A program made the translations under genes and the position numbers. Positions 8,001-14,248 of a stretch of DNA of 64,000 nucleotides are shown in pieces; position 1 is the stretch's first letter, and each line of letters opens with the position of its first letter. Source of the DNA: Lineus longissimus (taxonomy: Eukaryota > Nemertea > Pilidiophora > Heteronemertea > Lineidae); NCBI RefSeq assembly GCF_910592395.1, contig NC_088315.1, positions 17,221,808 to 17,285,807 of the forward strand, written 5' to 3'. Under the pieces are notes generated by a model that was given only the letters and a program-made list of their open reading frames with translations, did not search any database and was not told the DNA's origin.

Positions 8001-8940
8001 ATTCGTTCTCTAACTTGAACACATTAATTTTGAGATTATTATCACTCTCTATCTTAGGAATATCCTTTTGAATACATACAGGAAATGATTTGATTTTGAT
8101 ATCAGTAGTTTTCGAACTCTGTTCTCGTGACGAAGTCATTTCTAGCATATCAGTAGTGATATTTAATGTACTCTCGAGCTCTGCTCTCAGGACAAAGTCT
8201 GTCTCTGGATTTTCTTTCAGATATTTAGCGGCCAATAAAGACCAGAGAAAACATTTATTGTCATTTGATTCCACATTTATTACTGCTTTTGTTTTAAATG
8301 GTAATTTAGTGTAATGACCACCTTTACACCTCTTGTAAGAACAGATGGTCATGTTACAAGACTCTATTTTATTTAAAGTAAGTCCAGAACCTTGAAAGTA
8401 CCTTTCCTCAATCTGTGTCTTAATGTAGTTTAACTGGTTGGTTATGGCATAAATTGCCTGGTTCCTTGAAATTATGCTTTCCATTGGGGACTGTATGGGG
8501 TGTGTTACACTTTCACCCTGACGATCAATGCTCTGCTCTTCGACCAAAGGTCGATCAAACTGAGCAAATACTGATATGCTAATTTTGTGATGGTAATCAT
8601 TGAGTTGAAATAATACCTCCTCTAATTTATCTCTGTATTCATACACTTGTTTAGCTTCTCTGTCAATCTTCAAACTAATGGTGACTACAGGCTTTCCAAA
8701 TTGTTTTACTATTTCTATTCCACTCACTTTCTTTATGCCATCTAGCTCATTTTCCTCAAATGCAAGTTTCTTATCCATAGTTTTAGGGATCAGTGATTGG
8801 GCTCGGGGTTGAGCAAGAGGCACATAATCCGGATTTAATTTACTTAACTGACCTTTGGTTCTCCTGTGAATGGCCATATTATTGTAGGATATGTACTTGT
8901 CACATGTAGTGCAAAGTATTTTCTGATTCTTATCAGTCAT
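5026..8940 (-). CDS. Protein-primed family B DNA polymerase of Polinton type
   Basis: About 1,304 residues from the ATG at 8940; the frame is open further upstream only to non-ATG codons. The N-terminus has a zinc finger (CTTCDKY...H). Exonuclease motifs: YADFEAIS (ExoI, near residue 425), HNLSNYDSH (ExoII) and YLKTDVILLADLF (ExoIII, near 757). A CRRC...H...C finger precedes ExoI, and an endonuclease-VII-like finger (CYYCNQPL...DHDH...RGAAHNSCNLN) lies between ExoI and ExoII, as in other Polinton polymerases. Polymerase motifs: LLYVDANNLYGW (A, near 843), KLMNNAFYGKT (B, near 1030) and LLYLDTDSF (C, near 1128). All key residues are present. Units or half-units of the two-hairpin repeat lie inside the frame at five places (8114, 8176, 7568-7630, 7288-7342, 6279-6333) plus 5315, always between conserved motifs, lengthening the protein by roughly 110 residues. 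Confidence 0.95.
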   Translation of the reverse strand: MTDKNQKILCTTCDKYISYNNMAIHRRTKGQLSKLNPDYVPLAQPRAQSLIPKTMDKKLAFEENELDGIKKVSGIEIVKQFGKPVVTISLKIDREAKQVYEYRDKLEEVLFQLNDYHHKISISVFAQFDRPLVEEQSIDRQGESVTHPIQSPMESIISRNQAIYAITNQLNYIKTQIEERYFQGSGLTLNKIESCNMTICSYKRCKGGHYTKLPFKTKAVINVESNDNKCFLWSLLAAKYLKENPETDFVLRAELESTLNITTDMLEMTSSREQSSKTTDIKIKSFPVCIQKDIPKIESDNNLKINVFKLENEWAKSTCEAKLEPLYLSKNYDDDDVIDLLYFKDHFMYIRDINLFFRTLAHRVYLCRRCMNYFYRKSTLDKHKKKCGEHDYCKITLPPPNSKWSQIKFEKHSFKNRVPFVIYADFEAISTTVNDNSSSALRTKSDTTQSRARVGLRPETDTTVTTKKLFKQNASAVGVYVHSDYTHLYSSQYVSHRGADVVDVFCNWLIRMEEQFSNLLNCNFSLTMTDEDSSSALRTKSDSSYALKTKSDWHKYQLETHCYYCNQPLGYDKVKDHDHYCGRYRGAAHNSCNLNEKKAMFVPVFFHNLSNYDSHLFIKELMTKLPKYKKLKILAKTSEEYISFQFGCFRFLDSYRFLQSSLDNITKSMLDDDFKITRQLFPNTTDFKLLRKKGSVPYSFYTSHESYNVTYLEKSMFFDELKNEMAPDSAYDEAKVIWDHFKIRNHGEFIDLYLKTDVILLADLFEKFRDVNLNYFQIDPCHCYSAPGLTWQAGLKYTGINLELLTDTNILLTFEKAIRGGISGVMGTRHVKADEHHKLLYVDANNLYGWSMMEPQPYGSFEMIDIDPLELCSQDKVRLGQSPESKARLNMNVISKEQIMAIPSDSEVGYFLEVDLEYPGNIKFKSRNFPFCPESLFIEDDELSPYQRELLGDDKRSNVEKLILTQKDKTNYIVHYRMLQFYLKHGMVLKRVHSVISFKQSKWLAPYIDFNTKRRMDSKTDFEKDYFKLMNNAFYGKTCENVRNRVEIEFVSDGERARNVMANPRFSSICVFDEQNAAISMRKTSMKFNKPIYIGASVLELSKLLMYEFYYEVLQPYFGEKNIELLYLDTDSFVLNINTDDLTKDLKELKHYFDFSNYPKDHTLYDTSKKKVPGYFKDELGGVEMTEFIALRSKMYAYRTKTMSGEQGSTKDYDSKKLKGIAKNVVRRNISFDDYVDCLEKSRSFYHKMRHLRSDKHQIYLEEVDKKSLSPFDDKRFILEDGIRTLPFGMYYEGYIDYSDSNFA
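5313..5341 (+). repeat. Two-hairpin repeat inside PolB, both stems intact
   Basis: GAGC-CTT-GCTC, spacer TCC, AGAC-ATA-GTCT. The second stem is compensated. On the coding strand the spacer reads GGA, glycine, where TGA would stop (MSGEQGST). Confidence 0.82.
6277..6335. repeat. Forward plus reverse two-hairpin units inside PolB
   Basis: Stems start at 6279 and 6309, 30 bp apart in opposite orientation. They are translated as LCSQDKVRLGQSPESKAR between polymerase motif A and the EVDLEYP block. Confidence 0.88.
7286..7344 (-). repeat. Two reverse two-hairpin units inside PolB
   Basis: AGAC-TTC-GTCT (compensated) with GAGC-ATA-GCTC, then AGAC-TTC-GTCC with GAGC-AGA-GCTC, 30 bp apart. They are read as SSSALRTKSDSSYALKTKSD just before the endonuclease-VII-like finger. 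Confidence 0.88.
7562..7632. repeat. Partial and full two-hairpin units inside PolB
   Basis: A lone GGAC-GAA-GTCC half, a GAGC-TCT-GCTC half 16 bp on (the expected register), then after a short deletion a full reverse unit at 7606-7630. All stay in the polymerase frame. Confidence 0.8.
8112..8140 (+). repeat. Two-hairpin repeat with both stems compensated, inside PolB
   Basis: GAAC-TCT-GTTC, spacer TCG, TGAC-GAA-GTCA. Both stems differ from the consensus on both sides and still pair. The spacer reads CGA in the coding frame (TSSREQSS). Confidence 0.85.
8174..8202 (+). repeat. Two-hairpin repeat inside PolB
   Basis: GAGC-TCT-GCTC, spacer TCA, GGAC-AAA-GTCT with a terminal G.T wobble. It is read as DFVLRAELES; the spacer TGA is out of frame here. 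Confidence 0.85.
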
Positions 8941-8996
8941 TCTATTTATTAGATTAAAATTTATTAAATTCAATAAATCTCTTGAATTAAATAGAA

Positions 8997-9989
8997 ATGG
9001 ACTTCATAATCAATGAACAAGAATGTAATGAAGCCAAATTTGAGTACTACTTAACAGACCAATTAGACATAAAATCCATTACTTTGAAATCGATAACCTT
9101 TTACAATTCATGGTGGACAGGTGATTTTCTACCAGAGGGAGTAAGTATTTTCTCATTTCTAGTCGAAATAACCAGAATTACAACACATGAGCCCTGAGAT
9201 AAACAATTATGGTGTATGGATGAATTTAGGACATTATTTGCTCCTGGACTTGAAACAGATACACTTGAAAAGGAAGTCATGAAAATTTGCGAACGGCATT
9301 TGAAAAATGAATCTACCACAACTAAAGACACCATTACTAAATACACATTTCCATACTATCGACATTTTAGTTTAAGTGAGTTTTGTGAGGTATGGCAAAA
9401 ATACATAAACGAAATTGGAATTAGCCACGTTAAGGTCAACTGTGATAACAATAATTACATAACCCTTGAACTTACAGAGGATAAAGAGTACCCTCTGAAA
9501 GTAGACAAGTTAGATAAAAATGAAAAAATCAAGATTGAGAGAAACACAAAAGGTTTTCAAATAAGCAAAACCATAATAGAGGTGATAGAAAAACAGTTCA
9601 CAGTGGTGAATGAGTGGTTTGGCTTTAAGCAAACTAAATTCACCAAGAAAGGAAAATACTACTCCACAAGACCACTCAACTTTTACAGGAAATATCTATT
9701 CCTGCAAGCTAATTTGGTTGACAAAGCTAAGACCCTCTACAACAATAAACCATCTAACATTTTCTGCATCATACCTGTAGAAGATGGTGACCAAATAAAA
9801 ATGCAGCGATACGAACCGAATTGTAAGAAAACGATAAATAAGTGTACTAATCACATAAAATTCGAAATCACTGATGAGAATGGTAAGCTAGTTAATTTCA
9901 GAGGAACAGAGGTTTCTTTAGAGTTAAGAATAGAGTTAAACTCTCAGGACGAAGTCCGAATAGAGTTAAACTCTCAGGACAAAGTCTGA
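8997..9989 (+). pseudogene. Capsid-like Polinton protein with an in-frame TGA
   Basis: One reading frame from the ATG at 8997 to 9989, stopped by TGA at 9195-9197 and then open again for more than 260 codons. The N-terminal part has the ITLKSITFYNSWW pattern and the C-terminal part IKFEITDENGKLVNFRG, both typical of a recurrent Polinton structural protein and shared with the partial gene at the left edge. I infer a capsid or penton-like protein by context. Both halves are well preserved, so the stop is recent, a base-calling error, or read through. The C-terminus is made of two tandem two-hairpin repeats (IELNSQDEVRIELNSQDKV), and the final TGA lies inside the second repeat where other copies have CGA. 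Confidence 0.65.
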
Positions 9990-10079
9990 CTGAGACAAGG
10001 TCCCGAGAACAAAGTTCGACTCGAGCTCTGCTCTCAGGAGGAAGTCCGACTAGGACAAAGTCCCGAGAGCATAGCTCGA
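9931..10079. repeat. Array of five two-hairpin units in strict 30-bp register
   Basis: Stems start at 9933 (F), 9963 (F), 9993 (R), 10023 (F) and 10053 (R). The first two have the compensated stem GAGT-TAA-ACTC. The array covers the end of the capsid-like gene and the gap to the next, convergent gene. Confidence 0.92.
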
Positions 10080-10092
10080 TCACCTGATGAGA

Positions 10093-10689
10093 TCATACCA
10101 TTAAAGGAATAGTACATTTCTTCTCTTTAACTACAGGTTTAACAAGAGGGTTAATTGACTCCTTCATGACTGCTTCATTCGGACTTTGTCCTGAGAGCAG
10201 AGCTCGATTAGGACTACGTCCAGAGAACAAAGTTCGATTAGGACTTTGTCCTGAGAGCAGAGCTCGATTCAAGCCTGATCGCTGCTCTTTACTTACTTTT
10301 TTAGGAAGTTTCTTAAACATAATGAATGCTGCTAAAATAATTGCACCTAAACCTAGTACATAGACATAAGTATTACTGGTAGATTCACGCAGTGATACAT
10401 CAGTATTTTGAGATTGTGGTTCTTCTTCCTCTACTTCTTCTTCCTCCTTTTCCATAACTCTGTTTTTTGGGACAGAGTCCTGTACTTTAAATGTCGTCTT
10501 ATCCTTTTTCATCCTCTTAAATTCCTTAGATCTTCTACCCAGTTCTCTAGACCATGCTAATTGTTTCTCTGATCGAAGTTTCTTAGACACTGAAACTTTA
10601 GTCGAACTTTGTTCTCTGGACGTAGTCCTAGTCGGACTTTGTCCTGAGAGCATAGCTCGAGTAGTATCAGTTACAGTTTCAAGTTCCAT
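10093..10689 (-). CDS. Single-pass membrane protein with basic helix (198 aa)
   Basis: The ATG is preceded by AGATAA. A basic helical stretch (VSKKLRSEKQLAWSRELGRR) resembles the K-R-x-x-x-G-R-x-L-A-x-x-N-R motif of a small membrane protein found in many animal Polintons. An acidic run (EKEEEEVEEEE) and one transmembrane segment (YVYVLGLGAIILAAFIMF) follow, then a basic KKLPKK stop-transfer. The exact role is unknown. Five two-hairpin units are translated in frame: two near the N-terminus (10602-10660) and three in the tail (10179-10267), together over a quarter of the protein. The frame is intact despite this load. Confidence 0.72.
   Translation of the reverse strand: MELETVTDTTRAMLSGQSPTRTTSREQSSTKVSVSKKLRSEKQLAWSRELGRRSKEFKRMKKDKTTFKVQDSVPKNRVMEKEEEEVEEEEPQSQNTDVSLRESTSNTYVYVLGLGAIILAAFIMFKKLPKKVSKEQRSGLNRALLSGQSPNRTLFSGRSPNRALLSGQSPNEAVMKESINPLVKPVVKEKKCTIPLMV
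10179..10267 (-). repeat. Three reverse two-hairpin units in tandem
   Basis: Stems start at 10181, 10211 and 10241. The middle unit has GGAC-TAC-GTCC and the compensated GAAC-AAA-GTTC. They encode NRALLSGQSPN-type repeats in the 198-aa membrane protein. Confidence 0.92.
10602..10660. repeat. Forward plus reverse two-hairpin units
   Basis: GAAC-TTT-GTTC/GGAC-GTA-GTCC, then 30 bp on GGAC-TTT-GTCC/GAGC-ATA-GCTC. They are translated near the N-terminus of the 198-aa protein; the in-frame spacer is AGA. Confidence 0.9.
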
Positions 10690-10709
10690 TTATCTTGACC
10701 GAATTTAAT

Positions 10710-10738
10710 TCGAACTATGTTCTCATAACCAGGTTAAT
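10710..10738 (+). repeat. Diverged two-hairpin unit with both stems compensated
   Basis: GAAC-TAT-GTTC, spacer TCA, TAAC-CAG-GTTA. The second stem has two changed pairs and still pairs perfectly. Intergenic. Confidence 0.8.
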
Positions 10739-11536
10739 TTAGTCTTCTTTATCATCACTACCTGTGATATCTAGACTTTCATCTATTGGTTTGTCACATT
10801 CAGAGACAGTCATATTTGGTGTATTCATATTTGATGCAGTCATACTCGATGTATTCATAGATGATTCCTCATGACAATGACCTAAAGTAATAAGTGTTGT
10901 TGAAGCAAGTGCAGTTAATGGACCCATTCTCAAACTCAACCATCCAAGCCATTAATCCAACTCGTTAGTTATCAAATAATCATTTCTAAGATCATGATAA
11001 AGATCATCTTCATCATCTATTGGTAATAACCACCTTGATAATTTAGTGTAAGCTTTAATTACTGTCTTACCCAAAGAATCATTAAGTCTGGCAGCCATCT
11101 TTGTTTCATACATTCTATGATGTTTTAAGATTTCTTTTTCAGTCATATTATCTAAGTCATTAAAAGTTATTTGTTTATTAAGGAAATCCTTGCTTTTACC
11201 AGTTGCAACTAGAATCTCTAAGTCTTGTTTGGCTTTAAGGCCACTATCAGTCAAATAGTTCAAATTTTGTTGATTGCTGGTTGATCCTAGTTGGCAACTA
11301 GAATTGACTATTCCTTGACTGGGATTAACTATTCCTTGACTAGGATTAACTAAATTTGAACTATTCAACTGCTTGTTTGAAACTTGTTGATTTGTAGAGC
11401 AGTTCTGTTGAAAGTTAGTTCTGTTTTGTTGGTAACTACCAGTGTTCTGAACTGGGTTTGGAATGATAACACCAATCTGTTTCATCTGTTGTTCAATCAC
11501 TGCAGATGTCTGACTATTCATTTGCTGATTATTCAT
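10739..11536 (-). pseudogene. Polinton glutamine/asparagine-rich protein split by an in-frame TAA
   Basis: Two ORFs (10952-11536 and 10739-10939) are in the same frame, separated by a TAA at 10952-10954 and four sense codons. The first part is N/Q-rich with tandem NPSQGIV repeats, then a helical block (DLDNMTEKEILKHHRMYETK, LGKTVIKAYTKLSRWLLPI, DLRNDYLITNELD). The second part begins GPLTALASTTLITLGHC and ends acidic. In animal Polintons the helical block and the G-P-L-T-A-hydrophobic-GHC segment normally form one protein, so this is one broken gene. Its function is not known to me; a structural role is likely. The stop could come from one C-to-T change. Confidence 0.68.
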
Positions 11537-11587
11537 TTAAAATTATGGAAAAATGACTGTTAAGTGCAAAATGCTGTTTTCACAACT

Positions 11588-12724
11588 TTATTGCATCTTA
11601 ACACTAGCTAGAGCTATGCTCTCAGGACGAAGTCTGACTCGAGCAGAGCTCTCAGGACGAAGTCCGGCTGGTGCTAACTTAATACTACTGATGCAGTTAA
11701 TGTCTCGACCTGCACTGGCACTCAATAAAACGTCAAACTGCTTGTCAATATCCTGGTCATATACCTTCTCAATTTTGTAATTCTGGAAGAAAATACTTTG
11801 AGTGAAATCATACCATAATCTCTCCAAATCATTTACTCGCTCCTTGTTGGTTGAAAAAGGTGTAAATATTACATAATCAATTTTCAGCGTTTTAAAGGCT
11901 TGGTGTAAAAATACCTTGTAGTTAATGGTGACCTTGACACCACAGTAATGCAGAAATCTAAGGAAAGCATAGTACACTAGTCTAAGGTCAGTGATATTCT
12001 CATCGGTTAATTGCGGTTTACCAATTGCCCTGTTAATAAATTCAATGGCAAGAAACCAATCATATTCCCCACAGTGAAATTTAAAAAGCATGGCTTCACC
12101 ATGTAACCCTTGGTTACATAACTTAGAGGGGAGAGTGTTAATACCCATTTTTAGGGCTGACTGAAGAGTACTTTCATATCTATGCTTACTAAGACATTTT
12201 CTGGAACTTGAAAAGTAGCACTGTAAATACCATTCCACAAAATCCTTTAAATACTTAACTGCCGATTCGGACAGCCGACTCCATCCAAGTTTCCTTAGAA
12301 TACTGTCAAAGTAACGTGTCTTGTTGTCAATATTGATCTCAAGAGTTTTAAAATCATCGTCGTAAGTAGTCGAATTGCAATTGGTGCAGAATTGATACTT
12401 CACAGTTTTAGCTGCGTACCTTGCTGAATTCAAGTTTTTTCGGTACTCACATAGTGTCCACCTTTTACAATTACGGCAGAATTGGGCATTAGTGTTGGTA
12501 CTGACGTCATATTCTTTCATTCTTGGCAGGACTACTTTGTGTGTCTCAGTCGAGCTTTGCTCTCTGGACTTTGTCCTAGTCGGGCTTCGTCCTGAGAGCT
12601 CTGCTCGAGTCAGACTTCGTCCTGAGAGCATAGCTCGATCCATAACCCTAGGACGAAGGAATCCAGTAAGATTTTCATTGCTACATTTACTAAAATAGTC
12701 TTTTAATGAGATGTATTTATTCAT
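11588..12724 (-). CDS. Zinc-finger protein of unknown function (378 aa)
   Basis: The start is an ATG. After an N-terminal KYISLKDYFSK segment and two or three translated two-hairpin repeats comes a four-cysteine zinc module, FCRNCKRWTLCEY...FCTNCNSTTYDDDF, then about 230 residues with no recognised domain (aromatic, W-Y-L-Q-C, H-C-G-E-Y-D-W). The C-terminus (LRPESSARVRLRPESIA) is encoded by two more repeat units. The zinc module is shared with the shorter gene at 15912-16394, so the element carries two related copies. No family name can be given. A nucleic-acid-binding role is a guess from the zinc module. Confidence 0.65.
   Translation of the reverse strand: MNKYISLKDYFSKCSNENLTGFLRPRVMDRAMLSGRSLTRAELSGRSPTRTKSREQSSTETHKVVLPRMKEYDVSTNTNAQFCRNCKRWTLCEYRKNLNSARYAAKTVKYQFCTNCNSTTYDDDFKTLEINIDNKTRYFDSILRKLGWSRLSESAVKYLKDFVEWYLQCYFSSSRKCLSKHRYESTLQSALKMGINTLPSKLCNQGLHGEAMLFKFHCGEYDWFLAIEFINRAIGKPQLTDENITDLRLVYYAFLRFLHYCGVKVTINYKVFLHQAFKTLKIDYVIFTPFSTNKERVNDLERLWYDFTQSIFFQNYKIEKVYDQDIDKQFDVLLSASAGRDINCISSIKLAPAGLRPESSARVRLRPESIALASVKMQ
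11609..11667 (+). repeat. Two forward two-hairpin units
   Basis: Stems start at 11611 and 11641. They form the C-terminal codons of the 378-aa zinc-finger gene; the TGA spacers are out of frame and retained. Confidence 0.9.
12550..12638. repeat. Three two-hairpin units (F, R, R)
   Basis: Stems start at 12552, 12582 and 12612. They are translated near the N-terminus of the 378-aa zinc-finger protein as RAMLSGRSLTRAELSGRSPT and KSREQSST; the in-frame spacer is AGA. Confidence 0.9.
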
Positions 12725-12771
12725 ATTTACATGATAATTATTTTTTAAACATTGTTTTGATAGAAGTTCAC

Positions 12772-14238
12772 CTAAGACCTTTTATGTTTTGTTTTTTTTA
12801 CTGTTTTACGTGATTTTAAGGCTTTAACACCCTCTATTAAACCATAGATTATGGAGCTCACAATAGCAATAACTGCTATGATCAGATGTTCAGCTAGAAA
12901 GCCAACAACTGCACCAATTGTTTTCAGGAGAAATGATACGATAGAACCGATGATTCCCGGTAAAGCCGCAGCTGATTTCTTGGCTAGTTCTTTTAGCCAT
13001 TCAGCAAACTTCTTGAGACCTTCTTTTACTTTATCTGGTATTGATGGTTTTGCTCCAGGTTCTGGTGTAGGTCCTGGAGTTGGGTCTGGTCCTGGAGATG
13101 GTCCTTGTCCTGGAGATGGTTTTACAGATTTAGTGGCACCACTTAAAGCACTACTGATACTGAGACCTAGAGTTGTAAATGTCATTACAACAGCTGTTAT
13201 TATGGCGCTAATAGTTACACCATACGTCTTAAAAAGTAACTTTATTCTGTCCTTCAGAGGAATAGTTGAATCTGGTTTCTTTAGAACATCAACAATTAAA
13301 CGTTTAATTCTTCTAGTTTGTGACTCCCTGTCATTGTCTAACCTCCATACCTTTGACTGTTCCTCATGCAATTTGTCATTTAGTTCATCTATTTGCTTTT
13401 TCAACTCTCCTTTATCTTCAGAACCTTCTTCTACAGACTCTAAATAGTCTCTTCTTAAATTACGAAGTTTATTTTCTAATTCCTCTATTTGCATGTCCTT
13501 ATCCCTCTTTACTGTAGCTAGATCATCACCAGCCTGTTTTAACCCTCTAAGTTCTCTCAAGGCATATTCAGTAAAACCCAGTGTTTTAAGTTCATCATCA
13601 TTAGAATCAATTAATTTATCTATTGGTTTGTTTGAACTGTTTACCTCATTAATTAATATGTCTGTTTGAGTGGATGCAGATTTAGGTTGACTTACTGGTG
13701 GGCCAGGTGCAATCATACCTCTAATAATGTCAGCAAATCTAGTACCAAACATAGTCTTTAATGTTCCTTCAGCATAGAAGCTTCCATTAACCTTAGTTAA
13801 AGGAATAAACTTTATCTTTTCTCCTTTAATAAGATCTTCAATTAAATTTTTGTTTCCTAGTTTATCCATTATCAAATCAAGTTCAGATTTTGTCGGATTA
13901 AAACAAAGTTTGTTTTTTTTTACAAAAATGCGTGGTGCAAGATTACTCAATTTTTTCTTGTCATAATTCCAGTTTGATTCTCCCAATGCTTTATCAAGTT
14001 CATCCTCTGTTTTATTGTAACTTAACTCCTTTTCCATCAATTCAGGGACAATACCTCTTACTCTTTCTGGAGTTGTAGTGAATGAAGTTTCAGTAGTAAG
14101 ATTTCCACCTCCTGTGTTGTATGTTGTGCCGTCATCTTGAAAAGTTCTATTGGTTTCACCTGTATTAGGATCATCCACATTACGAAAGCGATAATTATCT
14201 AACTCACCCATTTGGATATCTTCACCTCCTTCAGCCAT
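12772..14238 (-). CDS. Large coiled-coil and membrane protein of Polinton type (488 aa)
   Basis: Order of parts: polar N-terminus; a block with ELDLIMDKLGNK and GSFYAEGTLKTMFG; a long coiled coil (about residues 230-315, RDKDMQIEELENKLRNL and following); the segment PLKDRIKLLFKTYGVTISAI leading to a first transmembrane helix; a proline/glycine linker of SPGP/TPGP repeats; then AEWLKELAKKSAAALPGIIG and two further hydrophobic helices; a basic tail. The combination of LKDRIK-x-L, a membrane helix and AAALPGIIGSIVSFLL is a recurrent Polinton protein. I infer a virion-associated, membrane-active protein. No repeat units and no breaks are seen in it, in contrast to its neighbours. Confidence 0.78.
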   Translation of the reverse strand: MAEGGEDIQMGELDNYRFRNVDDPNTGETNRTFQDDGTTYNTGGGNLTTETSFTTTPERVRGIVPELMEKELSYNKTEDELDKALGESNWNYDKKKLSNLAPRIFVKKNKLCFNPTKSELDLIMDKLGNKNLIEDLIKGEKIKFIPLTKVNGSFYAEGTLKTMFGTRFADIIRGMIAPGPPVSQPKSASTQTDILINEVNSSNKPIDKLIDSNDDELKTLGFTEYALRELRGLKQAGDDLATVKRDKDMQIEELENKLRNLRRDYLESVEEGSEDKGELKKQIDELNDKLHEEQSKVWRLDNDRESQTRRIKRLIVDVLKKPDSTIPLKDRIKLLFKTYGVTISAIITAVVMTFTTLGLSISSALSGATKSVKPSPGQGPSPGPDPTPGPTPEPGAKPSIPDKVKEGLKKFAEWLKELAKKSAAALPGIIGSIVSFLLKTIGAVVGFLAEHLIIAVIAIVSSIIYGLIEGVKALKSRKTVKKTKHKRS

Positions 14239-14248
14239 AATTACTTAT

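Noticed and set aside
8521-8556. CGACCAAAGGTCG hairpin in PolB as another two-hairpin unit
   Set aside because: Only one stem is present and neither the spacer nor the neighbouring stem is recognisable; it could be a decayed copy but is not counted.
9931-10079. 30-bp repeats as a CRISPR array
   Set aside because: There are no unique spacers; units abut in mixed orientation, many lie inside genes, and the host is an animal.
3149-10267. Hammerhead-ribozyme resemblance of GGACGAAGTCC with CTGAGAG
   Set aside because: The conserved core order (CUGANGA with a separate GAAA and a cleavage triplet) is absent; the match is limited to a short stem.
10469-10480. Single GGACAGAGTCC stem in the 198-aa gene
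   Set aside because: The partner stem is missing; too short to separate from chance.
12851-13447. 198-codon plus-strand ORF
   Set aside because: Shadow of the 488-aa minus-strand coiled-coil gene; no recognisable domain.
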